DNA of 64,000 nt from Methylovirgula sp. HY1 (GTDB taxonomy: Bacteria; Pseudomonadota; Alphaproteobacteria; Rhizobiales; Beijerinckiaceae). The notes beneath the pieces are model-generated. The model worked only from the letters and a program-made list of their open reading frames with translations. It ran no database searches and was not told the DNA's origin. Positions 7,912 through 17,400 of this stretch are shown here, in pieces. The position numbers and the translations under genes are program-made. The stretch lies in assembly GCF_019343105.1 (NCBI RefSeq), contig NZ_CP073764.1, positions 2,108,001 through 2,172,000 of the forward strand, read 5' to 3'. How positions within the stretch are numbered: position 1 is the first letter of the stretch; each line of letters starts with the position of its first letter.

Positions 7912-10023
7912 TTACGACTTTGCTTCGCTGCGCGGCACGCGGCGGCGCGCCTCGACGAGCCAGCTGGCGATCACGCTGCCGAGCAGGAAGATGAGGCCGA
8001 GGAGACCAATACCGACGGGCGCGACGCCGACGCCCTTCACTTCCGCGGCGCCGGTTCGCTTGATCGCGACGTAATCCGAGCCGCCATAGATCGGACTGTC
8101 CCGCATGGCGACGATGCGTGGCAGCGTAATGTCGCCCTTGGTGCCGTCGGCGATCCGCCGGACGGTTCCGCCCGTGGCCTCCGCCAAGGGCCGGAGCCTT
8201 TCGGTCGTCGAGATCACATCCTGGAACTCACGCGGATTTTCAGGCCCGACATTGGCCAGAGCCGAAAGATCACCATCGGTCAGACGATAGAGCCCCATCT
8301 GCGAGACTTTGACGCTCGCCCGGGAAAGACCAGGTGCCGCCGGTGTCAAAGTGACGGTTTCCTGCTTGCCGGAGGGCGAAGTGATATGCACCGGCGGGAT
8401 CTTGTCCTTCAGGCTCTGCCGTTCGATCTCGATCCTGTGGCCGTTGACCTTGGCGCGAAGCGCCTCCTCGTCGAGTTCCGGCTCCTTCATCAGCCAATGG
8501 GCGAGACGGCGCAGCAGCTCGATGTCGGGACCGCCGCCTTGGAAGCCGCGCGCCCACAGCCACATCTGATCCGACAGAAGCAAAGCGACGCGGCCCTTAC
8601 CTTCGTGCGAGAGCACGAGCAAGGGCTTGCCCTGCGCGCCCGACAAAACGCTTGTGCCGCGCGTCACGTCGGCATTGACCTGCCGAAACCAACGGCTCCA
8701 GGCCGGCGGCTTCTGATCCGCGCCCGGCAAGCCGCGCGTGACGGGATGTTTGGCGCCGATCGCCGTCACTGTCGCGCGAAAGCCGGCAGCCGATTCCATC
8801 ACTGTGCCTTCCGGTCGGGCCGGAGTGATATGCCCGAGCGGCGTGTAATAGAAACCGTCAGGATCAGCGAAATCCGGGCCGGCCGCGATCAAGAGAGCCC
8901 CACCATTGCGGACATAGCGCACGATATTGTCGAGATAGATCGAGGGCAGCACGCTCTGGTTCGAATAGCGATCGAAAATGATGAGATCGAAATCCTTGAT
9001 CTTGCGGCCGAAGAGATCGGCTGTCGGAAACGCGATCAGGGAGAGCTCGTTGATCGGCGTCCCGTCCTGCTTCTCCGGCGGCCGCAGAATGGTGAAATGG
9101 ACGAGATCGACATTGGCGTCGGACTTGAGAAGGTTGCGCCACATGCGCTCGCCGGCATGGGGTTCGCCGGAAACAAGCAGGACTTTGAGCTTGTCGCGCA
9201 CGCCGTCGATCGTCAAAACCGCCTTGTTGTTGATCGCCGTGAGCTCGCCGGGCAAGGTTTGAACTTCGATCTCGACGACATTGGGACCGCCATGTTCGAT
9301 CTTGACCGGCAGACGAATGCGCTCGCCCGGCGCGGCGGTGACATCGGCGATCGGGTTGCCGTCACGCCGGACATGGATCACCACCGGCTCCTGCCCTTTG
9401 GACGTATCGAGCACCCGCAATTGAATCGTCGTGTCCTTGCCGACGATCCCGAAACGCGGCGCATCGAGCAACTCGATCCGGCGATCGCGCTCGCCTTCAT
9501 GGCCGGTGATGAAAGCATGCAACGGCGCCTTGAAGCCAAGCGTTGCCGGATTGGCGGGAATGTCGTCGACGAGACCATCGGTGATCATGAAGACGCCACC
9601 GATCCGCTCGGCTGGAACATCGGCGAGCCCTTCGTTCAGGGCCGAAAAGAGCCTCGTGCCATCATCTTCGGTGTCGTTGCTGCCGCTGTCGATGACCCGC
9701 ACATCGATATTGCCGAGCGCCTTGAGCCGCTTGACCAGCTCGCTCTCGGCTTTTTCGGTCTGCTTTTGTCGTTCGCCGATCGTCTGACTGCCGCTTTGAT
9801 CGACGACGACGGCCACGACGTCCTTCAGCGGCTGCTTATTCTGGCGCACCAGAGCAGGATCGAAGAGCGCCAGCAGGATCAGCGCAAGCCCGATCGCCCG
9901 CAGCAACGTGCCGCTGCGGCGCTGCCAGAAGCCAAGCGCCGTGACCGCCACGGCGAGGGCGGCAAACAGCGCGAGCAGCACCACGGGCAGAAGAGGCGTG
10001 AAGGAAAAGCTGAAATCGTTCAT
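7912..10023 (-). CDS. Large membrane protein with vWA-like and glutamine-amidotransferase-like domains
   Basis: 703 residues. Two membrane segments at about 10-28 and 38-55 are followed by a vWA-like region (about 68-190; VVVDQSGSQTIGE resembles a degenerate MIDAS and ITDG appears later), a beta-sandwich region, a class I amidotransferase-like fold (about 270-480; LVSGEPHAGERMW and YVRNGGALLIAAGP), and a final membrane helix at about 665-690. This architecture is known from Hyphomicrobiales, where such genes usually sit beside moxR, DUF58 and DUF4159 genes. None of those is here. I see no catalytic Cys typical of amidotransferases at the expected elbow, so the domain is probably structural or binding. 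The function is unknown. Confidence 0.8.
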   Translation of the reverse strand: MNDFSFSFTPLLPVVLLALFAALAVAVTALGFWQRRSGTLLRAIGLALILLALFDPALVRQNKQPLKDVVAVVVDQSGSQTIGERQKQTEKAESELVKRLKALGNIDVRVIDSGSNDTEDDGTRLFSALNEGLADVPAERIGGVFMITDGLVDDIPANPATLGFKAPLHAFITGHEGERDRRIELLDAPRFGIVGKDTTIQLRVLDTSKGQEPVVIHVRRDGNPIADVTAAPGERIRLPVKIEHGGPNVVEIEVQTLPGELTAINNKAVLTIDGVRDKLKVLLVSGEPHAGERMWRNLLKSDANVDLVHFTILRPPEKQDGTPINELSLIAFPTADLFGRKIKDFDLIIFDRYSNQSVLPSIYLDNIVRYVRNGGALLIAAGPDFADPDGFYYTPLGHITPARPEGTVMESAAGFRATVTAIGAKHPVTRGLPGADQKPPAWSRWFRQVNADVTRGTSVLSGAQGKPLLVLSHEGKGRVALLLSDQMWLWARGFQGGGPDIELLRRLAHWLMKEPELDEEALRAKVNGHRIEIERQSLKDKIPPVHITSPSGKQETVTLTPAAPGLSRASVKVSQMGLYRLTDGDLSALANVGPENPREFQDVISTTERLRPLAEATGGTVRRIADGTKGDITLPRIVAMRDSPIYGGSDYVAIKRTGAAEVKGVGVAPVGIGLLGLIFLLGSVIASWLVEARRRVPRSEAKS

Positions 10024-10109
10024 CGACGGCTTATGTGGGTTTCTTCATCTTGACGCCAAGCGCCGACGTCGACGGTCGTTGCTGCAGAGGCCGCCTGCGC
10101 CGCACCAGA

Positions 10110-10182
10110 GCATGTTCCAGCCTATTGATTTGGAGCGCTTTCCTCTCGATCGGGCGATTCCATCCGATCGGAAAACGCTCTA
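10110..10182. repeat. 73-bp palindromic intergenic repeat, copy 1
   Basis: Nearly the same sequence occurs at 62651-62723 in the same orientation. The core ATTGATTTGGAGCG and TCCTCTCGATCGGG and the terminal CGCTCTAG are shared. The right half is self-complementary (GAGCG-TTTCC-CGATCGG against CCGATCGGAAAACGCTC), so it folds into a long hairpin. It lies in a 194-bp gap between a divergent gene and the 3' end of a polytopic membrane protein gene. Confidence 0.75.
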
Positions 10183-10217
10183 GCTTGGCAGTCAGGATCC
10201 TTCATGCGGCAAATATT

Positions 10218-12284
10218 TTAGCGCTGCTTTGGCGCGTCATGTGCGCAGGCCAGGATCGCATAGGCATCGATCCTATGCCAAGCATAGTTATGCGGCTCTT
10301 CCGTCATTCTGAAGTTGGGCTGCGGCAGATGCCATTCATGCGTCCCCAACCCTGGCGGAATTATGGTGTCCTTATTGACCGGCGCGACGATCCAGGCCGG
10401 CGCGTCGGGTCGCGCGCAGAGGTGCGTGACATTGGCCTTTGTCAGGCGTGGCAGGTCGGCGGTGGAGGCGGTTTTGATCGTCGCAATGCCGTTCTTAGCA
10501 GCGAGACCTTCGGCGATGAGAAACCGCATGCGGGCGCGCCAATCATGCGCGAGCGTGGCGGAGAAAATTGTGCTGACGCCCTGTTCCGGCGAGGCCCATT
10601 GCGGGCGCCCGGCCAGATACCAAGCTTCAGCCAGCCCATCGACCCATAAAATTTCGCCTGGCCGGCTGGCGATCGCTTGCGCCAGCGTCGGAGGATGCTT
10701 GCCGGCATCGATCATCTTTTGGAATGCGCTCCTGTCATCCCATGAACCGAAGGCCGCCACGCAAAGGCAAAATGCAGCCAACGCTAGGACGCCCGCAGCT
10801 AAGCGCGATTTTCGCGTAAAAGCCAAAACCAGCACCAGACCGAGGATCGGGAAGGCGACATAGCGTTCGACCCAGAAATAGCGACCAGACCGTGGTGCCG
10901 CTGGCGGAAGCCGCGCGATGAAATCAATGTAGCCGGCGAGATAATGGATGTTCAAAACAAGCGCGACGAGGCATGCAATGCCCCACATGAAGGCGGCACC
11001 CGTCCAAGTGAAGGGAAGATCCCGTCGGCGCCCGAGAAAATGCAGCGCAAGGGCTGAGCCTGCAAAAAGACCGGCGGGAATCGGAGTCGTCGGCGTGAGC
11101 CAGGCGAGCGCGAGAAGCGCCAATACGGCATGGCTGCGCGGGCCGTCCCGCCAGAGCGCCAGAGCGCAAAAAGCCAGCGCCGCACCGCCAAGCGCGGCAG
11201 TGATCCAGGCCAAGCGCCAAAGCTGAACCTGAACGACAAGCAAAAGCGAAAAATGATCGGCAAAGATCGCCTGAGCAGCGATGCCACCGATGCCGGCTAA
11301 AATGGCGGCGATCAGGATCAGACGTCGTCGGCCATCGACGAAGCTCGCCGCAATGGCAAGGCTCGCAGCCTGGGCCAGGATGGGTCCGACAAATCCAATC
11401 GGCCAAAGCGTCGGAAACAAATGCGGACTGCGATATTCGGCGAAAGCCTTCAGATCCGGATCCATCGCGGTGAAAAGGCGGTGGAGAACCGGCATGCCGG
11501 CGGCGGCGCCGATGAGGATCAGCGCAGCGGCGGCGACAAAGGCGAAGCGCCAGCGTCGGTCTTCATAGCTCAGCACGAGCGCGAAGATGGCCCAACCGGC
11601 GAGCGCCATCAAGGGATGGACGAGGCTCGCCAAGAAAAGAGCGGCGAAGCCGAGCCATGTGCGGCCACTCGCGAGACCAGCCAAAGCCGCCAGCACCAGG
11701 GCTTCGGCAAGCGGCCGCGGAACCGCCAGGACTTCGGCGAAATGAAACCGCAGCGGCGCGCCATAGCCAGTCGACAGGACGGCGACAAAGATGACGACGA
11801 TGGCAATGAAGGGCTTTTGCACATAGCGCCCGGCGAAAGCGGCGAGCGCCGCGATCCAGGCCAGCATGGACGTATAGGCCAGCAGCAGGCTCGTCGTGTT
11901 CGTGCCGAAGGCGGCGACCAGCCGATCGAGCAGGAGCGGCACGATGCTGAAGCGCGATTGCCCATCATCGACAAACATCATGTCGCGGCCGACGCCTGTG
12001 GGATCGAGATCGGCCAGCGCCCGGCCGATATAGACGCTCGCATCCCCGACAATGCCCTGATAGGCTTGGGTCAAGACCCACAGCGCCAAAGCGATCAGCG
12101 GCAGGCATATGAGGCCTATCGGCCGTTCCGCCAATATCGGAAGTGGCCTTGCCGGCGCAGATGACGCGTCGGCAGCGCGCGCGCGCAACACCCGATCGCG
12201 CGGCGCCGGCGCGGCGGAGGTCGGCCCGGCAGAAACATCGTATGGAGCAAGCGGCATATCCGTGCTTTGCATCTCTGACGTCAT
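10218..12284 (-). CDS. Polytopic membrane protein, GT-C-like (function unknown)
   Basis: 688 residues with a soluble Pro/Ala-rich leader (about 1-55), roughly 12-14 membrane segments (about 55-510) and a soluble C-terminal domain (about 520-688) with no signature I recognise. The first extracytoplasmic loop holds acidic residues (GDASVYIGRALADLDP, MFVDDGQ), as in GT-C glycosyltransferases that use polyprenyl-phosphate sugars. It is the last gene of a three-gene minus-strand operon after an FAD oxidoreductase and a GtrA-family protein, which supports a role in envelope glycan transfer. That role is inferred from layout and topology, not from a recognised family. Confidence 0.7.
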   Translation of the reverse strand: MTSEMQSTDMPLAPYDVSAGPTSAAPAPRDRVLRARAADASSAPARPLPILAERPIGLICLPLIALALWVLTQAYQGIVGDASVYIGRALADLDPTGVGRDMMFVDDGQSRFSIVPLLLDRLVAAFGTNTTSLLLAYTSMLAWIAALAAFAGRYVQKPFIAIVVIFVAVLSTGYGAPLRFHFAEVLAVPRPLAEALVLAALAGLASGRTWLGFAALFLASLVHPLMALAGWAIFALVLSYEDRRWRFAFVAAAALILIGAAAGMPVLHRLFTAMDPDLKAFAEYRSPHLFPTLWPIGFVGPILAQAASLAIAASFVDGRRRLILIAAILAGIGGIAAQAIFADHFSLLLVVQVQLWRLAWITAALGGAALAFCALALWRDGPRSHAVLALLALAWLTPTTPIPAGLFAGSALALHFLGRRRDLPFTWTGAAFMWGIACLVALVLNIHYLAGYIDFIARLPPAAPRSGRYFWVERYVAFPILGLVLVLAFTRKSRLAAGVLALAAFCLCVAAFGSWDDRSAFQKMIDAGKHPPTLAQAIASRPGEILWVDGLAEAWYLAGRPQWASPEQGVSTIFSATLAHDWRARMRFLIAEGLAAKNGIATIKTASTADLPRLTKANVTHLCARPDAPAWIVAPVNKDTIIPPGLGTHEWHLPQPNFRMTEEPHNYAWHRIDAYAILACAHDAPKQR

Positions 12285-12305
12285 CGGAACCGCCGGCCGT
12301 TCACG

Positions 12306-12809
12306 TCAATAGCGCGCGATCGGCGGCGGGACTTCATCCGGCAGCATGGCCACGCCCGGCGCACCGATGAACAGCAACGTCCGCCGCATCAAAAAATTGA
12401 ACAGAAAGACACCCACGGCCGTCGGCGCTTTGGCGAGACCGGCGCTCAGCCCAAAAAATTGGACGAAGGCGTAAAGCAAAAGAATATTGATGAAAAGGCC
12501 GGCAAAGCCGATCAGGAAAAAGCCGATCGCCTCCACCAACAGAGGATAAGGACGCCGGCCGCGATAGACAAAGATGATGCTGCCGACATAGGCGACCACC
12601 ATGCCGACGAGGAAACTCGCCGTCGCCGCCGGCAGATAATTCATCCCGGCCCGAACGAGGCCGATGAGCAGGCCCCAGTCGACGGCCAACGCCACGACGC
12701 TGCAGAGGCCATAGCGCCATAGATCGCCCAAGAAATTGGGAGCCAATAGCCTGACGCGCGCGTTGCGCAACGCCGCCGCACGCGCCATGATGGACTGGCG
12801 GAAGCTCAA
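12306..12809 (-). CDS. GtrA-family membrane protein
   Basis: 167 residues with four membrane segments filling residues 30-155, as in GtrA/DPMS3 proteins, which are thought to flip undecaprenyl-phosphate-linked sugars or assist their synthesis. The family pattern LWRYGLCSVVALAVDWGLL at the start and FLFNFLMRRTLLF at the end is clear. It starts 1 bp after the stop of the FAD oxidoreductase gene and ends 21 bp before the polytopic GT-C-like gene, so all three are probably cotranscribed and coupled. A GT2 polyprenyl-phosphate sugar synthase, the usual companion of GtrA, is not present here. Confidence 0.88.
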   Translation of the reverse strand: MSFRQSIMARAAALRNARVRLLAPNFLGDLWRYGLCSVVALAVDWGLLIGLVRAGMNYLPAATASFLVGMVVAYVGSIIFVYRGRRPYPLLVEAIGFFLIGFAGLFINILLLYAFVQFFGLSAGLAKAPTAVGVFLFNFLMRRTLLFIGAPGVAMLPDEVPPPIARY

Positions 12810-12810
12810 A

Positions 12811-14301
12811 TCAGGCGGCCTTCCGAGGCACGAGGCGCAAGCTCTTCAACGCCTCCTGCGCACCCGAAACACCGGCCTCGCCATATTCGGCGTCTTCATT
12901 GACCTGCCAGACATCATGGATCGGCTCGCCGGCGATGATATTGGCGGCGGTGAGCAGGCCCGTCATCATCGCATGGTCCTGATTATTATATTTATGCATA
13001 CCGTTGCGGCCGACGAGATGCAGGCTCGGATAGAGCCGCGCCAAATCGCGGCGGATCATCGCCATATGATCGGCATAGCTCTCATCATAGACCGGATAGG
13101 CCTTCTTCTGCCGCACCACGCAGGCGTCGCGGACATTGGCGGCATCCATCAGGCCGATCATCGCGATCTCCCGCTTCGCCAAGGCAATCAGCTCTTCATC
13201 CGTTGCGTTCCAGAGGCCGTCGCCTTCGAAGCAGAAATATTCGAGGCCGAGACAGATCGATTCCGCATCGGGGATCATTTCCGGCGACCAGGAGCGGAAG
13301 TTCTGCACTCGGCCGACCTTCACCTTCGGATCGTGGATATAGATCCAATTATCGGGAAGCTCTTCGGCGTTCCTGCCGATCAGCACCACGGTCAGAAAAT
13401 CGCGATATTTGAGTTCGCGCGCATGCAAAAGGGTGAGGGGCGCCGGACGCAAGGCCGCCATCAGCTCGCGCACCGGCGCCGAGGAGACGATATTTTTGGC
13501 CAAATAGGTTTCCTTCACACCGGCGGCATCGATCGCCTCGACCATCCAGAGTTGATGCTTCGCATCGAACTGGAGCGTGCCGAGCCGGCGGTCCATCACG
13601 ATCCGGCCGCCATACGCTTCGATCTTCTTGGCGCAGGCTTCCCACATCATGCCGGGGCCGCGGCGGGGATAGCGGAAGGATTCGATCAAGCTCTTGGCCG
13701 TCGCGCCATCCTTCTTCCGCCAGCCGAGCGAGCGGCGCAGCCCGTCGACGATCGCAGCACCGAGGCTCAAGCCCTTGATGCGCTGCGCCGCCCAATCGGC
13801 GGAGATCTCGTCGCAGCTCATGCCCCACACTTTTTCGGTGTAGGTTTTGAAGAAAATCGAAAACAGGCTCTCGCCGAACTGGTTGCGCACCCATTGATGA
13901 AAGGTCTTCGGCGCCTTCACCGGAAACGCCCGCGCATAACCGAAGGAAGCGAGACAGATTAGGCTCTGCAAAAGCCCGAGATTGCGCAGTGCCTCGAAGG
14001 TTTTCAGCGGATAGGAATAGAACTTGTTGCGGTAGAAGATGCGCGACAGCCGCGGCCGATCGAGGAAATCATCGGGGAGGATTTCGTTCCAGAGGTCGAC
14101 GATCTCCTTCGCCTTCGAAAAGAACCGATGGCCGCCGATATCGAACAGAAAGCCTTTGTAATTCACCGTTCGGCTGATGCCGCCAACATAGGTCGGGTCT
14201 TGCTCGATGACGAGAACATTGCGGCCCGCCTTGGCAAGACTATAGGCCGTGGTCAGTCCGGCCGGGCCGGCACCGACGACAAGGGCGTCGAGAATTTTCA
14301 A
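12811..14301 (-). CDS. FAD-dependent oxidoreductase of the UDP-galactopyranose-mutase / amine-oxidase type
   Basis: 496 residues. The N-terminal FAD-binding Rossmann motif is VVGAGPAGLTTAYSLAKAG (residues 8-26) followed by the acidic strand end LVIEQD. GGISRTV and FDIGGHRFFSKAKEI follow, typical of the NAD(P)-binding/UGM-like flavoprotein group found in polysaccharide loci. A C-terminal FAD contact (LVGRNGMHKYNNQDHAMMTGLLTA) closes the fold. Members near GtrA genes are thought to act on nucleotide- or lipid-linked sugars, but the reaction is not known. It is first in the operon with gtrA and the GT-C-like gene. A hairpin at 14358-14388 lies about 57 bp upstream of its start. Confidence 0.85.
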   Translation of the reverse strand: MKILDALVVGAGPAGLTTAYSLAKAGRNVLVIEQDPTYVGGISRTVNYKGFLFDIGGHRFFSKAKEIVDLWNEILPDDFLDRPRLSRIFYRNKFYSYPLKTFEALRNLGLLQSLICLASFGYARAFPVKAPKTFHQWVRNQFGESLFSIFFKTYTEKVWGMSCDEISADWAAQRIKGLSLGAAIVDGLRRSLGWRKKDGATAKSLIESFRYPRRGPGMMWEACAKKIEAYGGRIVMDRRLGTLQFDAKHQLWMVEAIDAAGVKETYLAKNIVSSAPVRELMAALRPAPLTLLHARELKYRDFLTVVLIGRNAEELPDNWIYIHDPKVKVGRVQNFRSWSPEMIPDAESICLGLEYFCFEGDGLWNATDEELIALAKREIAMIGLMDAANVRDACVVRQKKAYPVYDESYADHMAMIRRDLARLYPSLHLVGRNGMHKYNNQDHAMMTGLLTAANIIAGEPIHDVWQVNEDAEYGEAGVSGAQEALKSLRLVPRKAA

Positions 14302-14357
14302 GGTGGGCTGCTCCGCGCTTGGTGAGGCGCCCAGAGCAGAGCATTAATAGGTTAAGA

Positions 14358-14388
14358 CGCCCCTACATCGATTGTAGAGTTAGGGGCG
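14358..14388. promoter_or_regulatory. Nested inverted repeat upstream of the FAD oxidoreductase gene
   Basis: Outer arms CGCCCCT and AGGGGCG enclose the near-palindrome CTACATCGATTGTAG. The element lies between the type IIG enzyme stop and the oxidoreductase start, both on the minus strand. It could be the terminator of the restriction gene or an operator for the glycan operon. Confidence 0.4.
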
Positions 14389-14445
14389 GGAGCGTTAACA
14401 AATTCGATTGCGGCGCGGCGGAGGCACAATCCGAGGCAGAGCCGT

Positions 14446-17400
14446 TCAATATTGTCCCGCGAGCGAGGCTTCGAGCAGGACGATCTCGTCGGATGTGAGA
14501 TCGAAAAGCCGATAGACGGTCTGGTCGATCTCGCGCTCGGCCGTGGCGATCTCTTGCGAGAGCCGATTCACCTCGGCCGCGGTTTCGGCGAGATAATGTT
14601 CCCAATCGCCACGTTCCTTGATCGGGACATCGGCATGGAAGGCTTTCTTCACCTCGTCGCGGAAAGCCGCGAAGCTGAGGTCGTGCCAATTTTCGAGTCT
14701 GCCATTGAGCTTCTTGCGCTCCGGCGGCGCGAGATCGAGAATGCGATGGCGGACAGCGGATTGAAGCGCGAACCGCGCGCGGGCCGCATCGGTGCAGGTC
14801 TGGCCGAGAGTGGCGAGGTCTATGTCTAGAGCTGATGGGATAGGGAGTTGTTCAACAAATTGGCGCTTCAGTCTTACGTAGCCGCCACGGAGTTCGGGTG
14901 TCATCGAATTCCAAAAAAACCACGCGAGTTTGCTGTTTAGCAATGACAATAAGCCAAAATCCGCGGTCGGAATTGCGAAACAGGTCATGTCAATATACAG
15001 GCCATCCAGATCAATCGAAAAAGTTCCGCCTTCAGAGATGTCACGGAAAATGATCTTTGGCCCGTTGAAAATATATTCGTAGCCAGGTTGCGCCTGCTGA
15101 AGCTCGAACCATTCTTGATTGAGAGCTCTTTGTTCAAGCTGATTCTTAAACGGAAGCAAATGCCTTTCAATTGAAGGCAGCTTCAAAATGTCGTTCCGTT
15201 TTCTGGCTAGGTACAAAACATATTGATCTTTAAATTCGGCAGCCCATCGCTGGGCAGCATCACCCATCGCGAATTTTTTAATTAAAGGCGCGGCGTAAGA
15301 ATCGTCATTAATAAGAAGATGTCGCGTCTCTCCATTAATGACGAAAGCAGCATTTAGCCCGGTCTTGATACCCGCTGCCGGCGCGCCATAGACTTCGCCG
15401 AGCGTCTTGCGGCCCATGGCGATCTTGTCGCGCAGCCGTGCCAGCGTGTCGTCCTCGAAGCGCCAGGAACCGGCGCCGAGACGCGCGCGCGGCATCGTCT
15501 GCGCGCCTTGCGCAAAGGCGCGGCCGAGATCCTCCGGCAAATGATCCTTTACAGTGAGGAACGAGAGATCCCCCGCTTCTTCCTCGTCGGCCTTTCTCAC
15601 CGTGAGAATGGCCGGATAGGTCGTCACGCCTTCGAAGAGCTGGAGGTCGCCGAAATCGACGACGCTTTCCACCACCGCGTGATCGCCAAGAAAAATCCGC
15701 AAATTCGCGCCGGAGCCGGTGCGGAAAAAGGTCGAAGACGAGATGAAGCCGAGCCGCCCGCCTTGTTTCAGAAGCGCCAAGCCCTTCTCGAAGAAATAGG
15801 CATAGAGATCGGCGCGGTCGGCGGCGACGACATAATGCTCTTCGAGATAGGGCTTGACGGGCTTCAAAAGCTCCATCCGCACATAGGGCGGATTGCCGAT
15901 CACGACATCGAAGCCGCCGCGTGCGAAAATATCCGGGAAGGCCAACCGCCAATCGAACGGCCGATCCGTGAACTTCGGATCGTCGATCAGGCTGTTGCCG
16001 CATTTGATCGTCGCTTCGAGATTTTGCAGCCGGTGATCGCGCCGCGCCGTCTTGAGCCAGAGCGCGAGCCGCGTGATTTCGACCGATTCCGCGTTGACAT
16101 CGACGCCGTGCAAATTCTTGGTGACGATCTCGTCGAATATGTCGAAGCCGATCTCGATGCCGAGTTCGACGAGCCGGCTTACGCAATCGCGATAGCGCCG
16201 CGCCATCTCGTCGAAGGCGGCGACGAGAAATGCGCCGGAGCCGCAGGCCGGATCGACGATGGTGAAATCACGCAAAGCCGCGAGAGTGGCCAGCCAGAAG
16301 GCGATTTCGCGCGCCGGCTCCACAGGCTCGCCCTCGCGCATGCCATGCTCCGCCCATAGCGCGGCGCGGCGCTCGTCGAGCGTCTGCCCGATCGTGCGCT
16401 CGACCAGAAAGCGTGTCACCATGTCAGGCGTATAGACGACGCCTTCGCGTTTGCGCTTCGAGACCTCCGGCGGCGCCTCGCCCTTGCTCTCAGCCTTCAA
16501 TTTTTCGATGTCGGTGATCGACTGCTCGAAAATATGCCCGAGGACGGTGACGGGAACTTCGCGGCGATAGTCCCATTGGCCGAGCTTGGCGACATCTTGC
16601 GCCAGCGGGTCCGGCAGAATGAGCGAATCGGCGAGGGGGTCTTCGGCGAACAGCCCGCCATTATAGGCCCAGACCGCGAGCCGATCATTGCCGCGGTCCA
16701 CGGCGCGGAAGAGGGCCAGAAAATTCATCCAGATCGGCTGCGGCACGAATCTGTTCTGATCTTTCGACGCATCTTCCAACAGCCTGTCGGGCAGCAGATC
16801 GGTGCGCTGGGCGAAGGCGATGAAGAGGATTCGGTCGAGGACCTTTTGCGCCGGTTCGATCGCCTGTAGGGCAGCGAGCTTTGGACCGTCGGCGCTATTG
16901 GTCAGGAAATCGATGAGATCTTCGCGCAGCTTCTTGTATTGCTTATAAAGATCATCGGTAATGTCTTTATAGGCGCTGTCGGTCTCGCGCAGCAGGCGAT
17001 CGGTCTCGCCGCCGAGGAAACGATCGGCGCCGAGGACGAGCCAGAGCCGCGCGTGCTCCTCTTCCTCGTCGAGGCGCGTGAGATCGAAGACCTCATAGGC
17101 GTCCCGCCCGCGTCCGAATCCATAGAGCCTGATCTCGATGCAGTTCGAAACCAGAACCCAGCGCGAGCCGGGCGCATCGATCGCATAGTCCCAGGCCTGC
17201 TGCACGGGGCTGCGGCCGCGACCCGGCATGATCTTGTCGAGATCGTCCGTATCAGGCCCCTTCAATTCGAAGGGGGCGACAATCGCGTCTCTCGTGTCCG
17301 GGTGATTGAAACGGCCGATCGCCACATCGACGGCGCCGGTCCGGATGCTTTCCTCATGGGCGAGCGTATACGCTTCCGCCGGATCATAGGGACGATAGCC

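Noticed and set aside
8386-10053. 555-codon open frame on the plus strand
   Set aside because: It is antisense to the well-supported membrane protein gene at 7912-10023, is Arg/Asp/His-rich with no motif, and arises from high-GC third-position bias.
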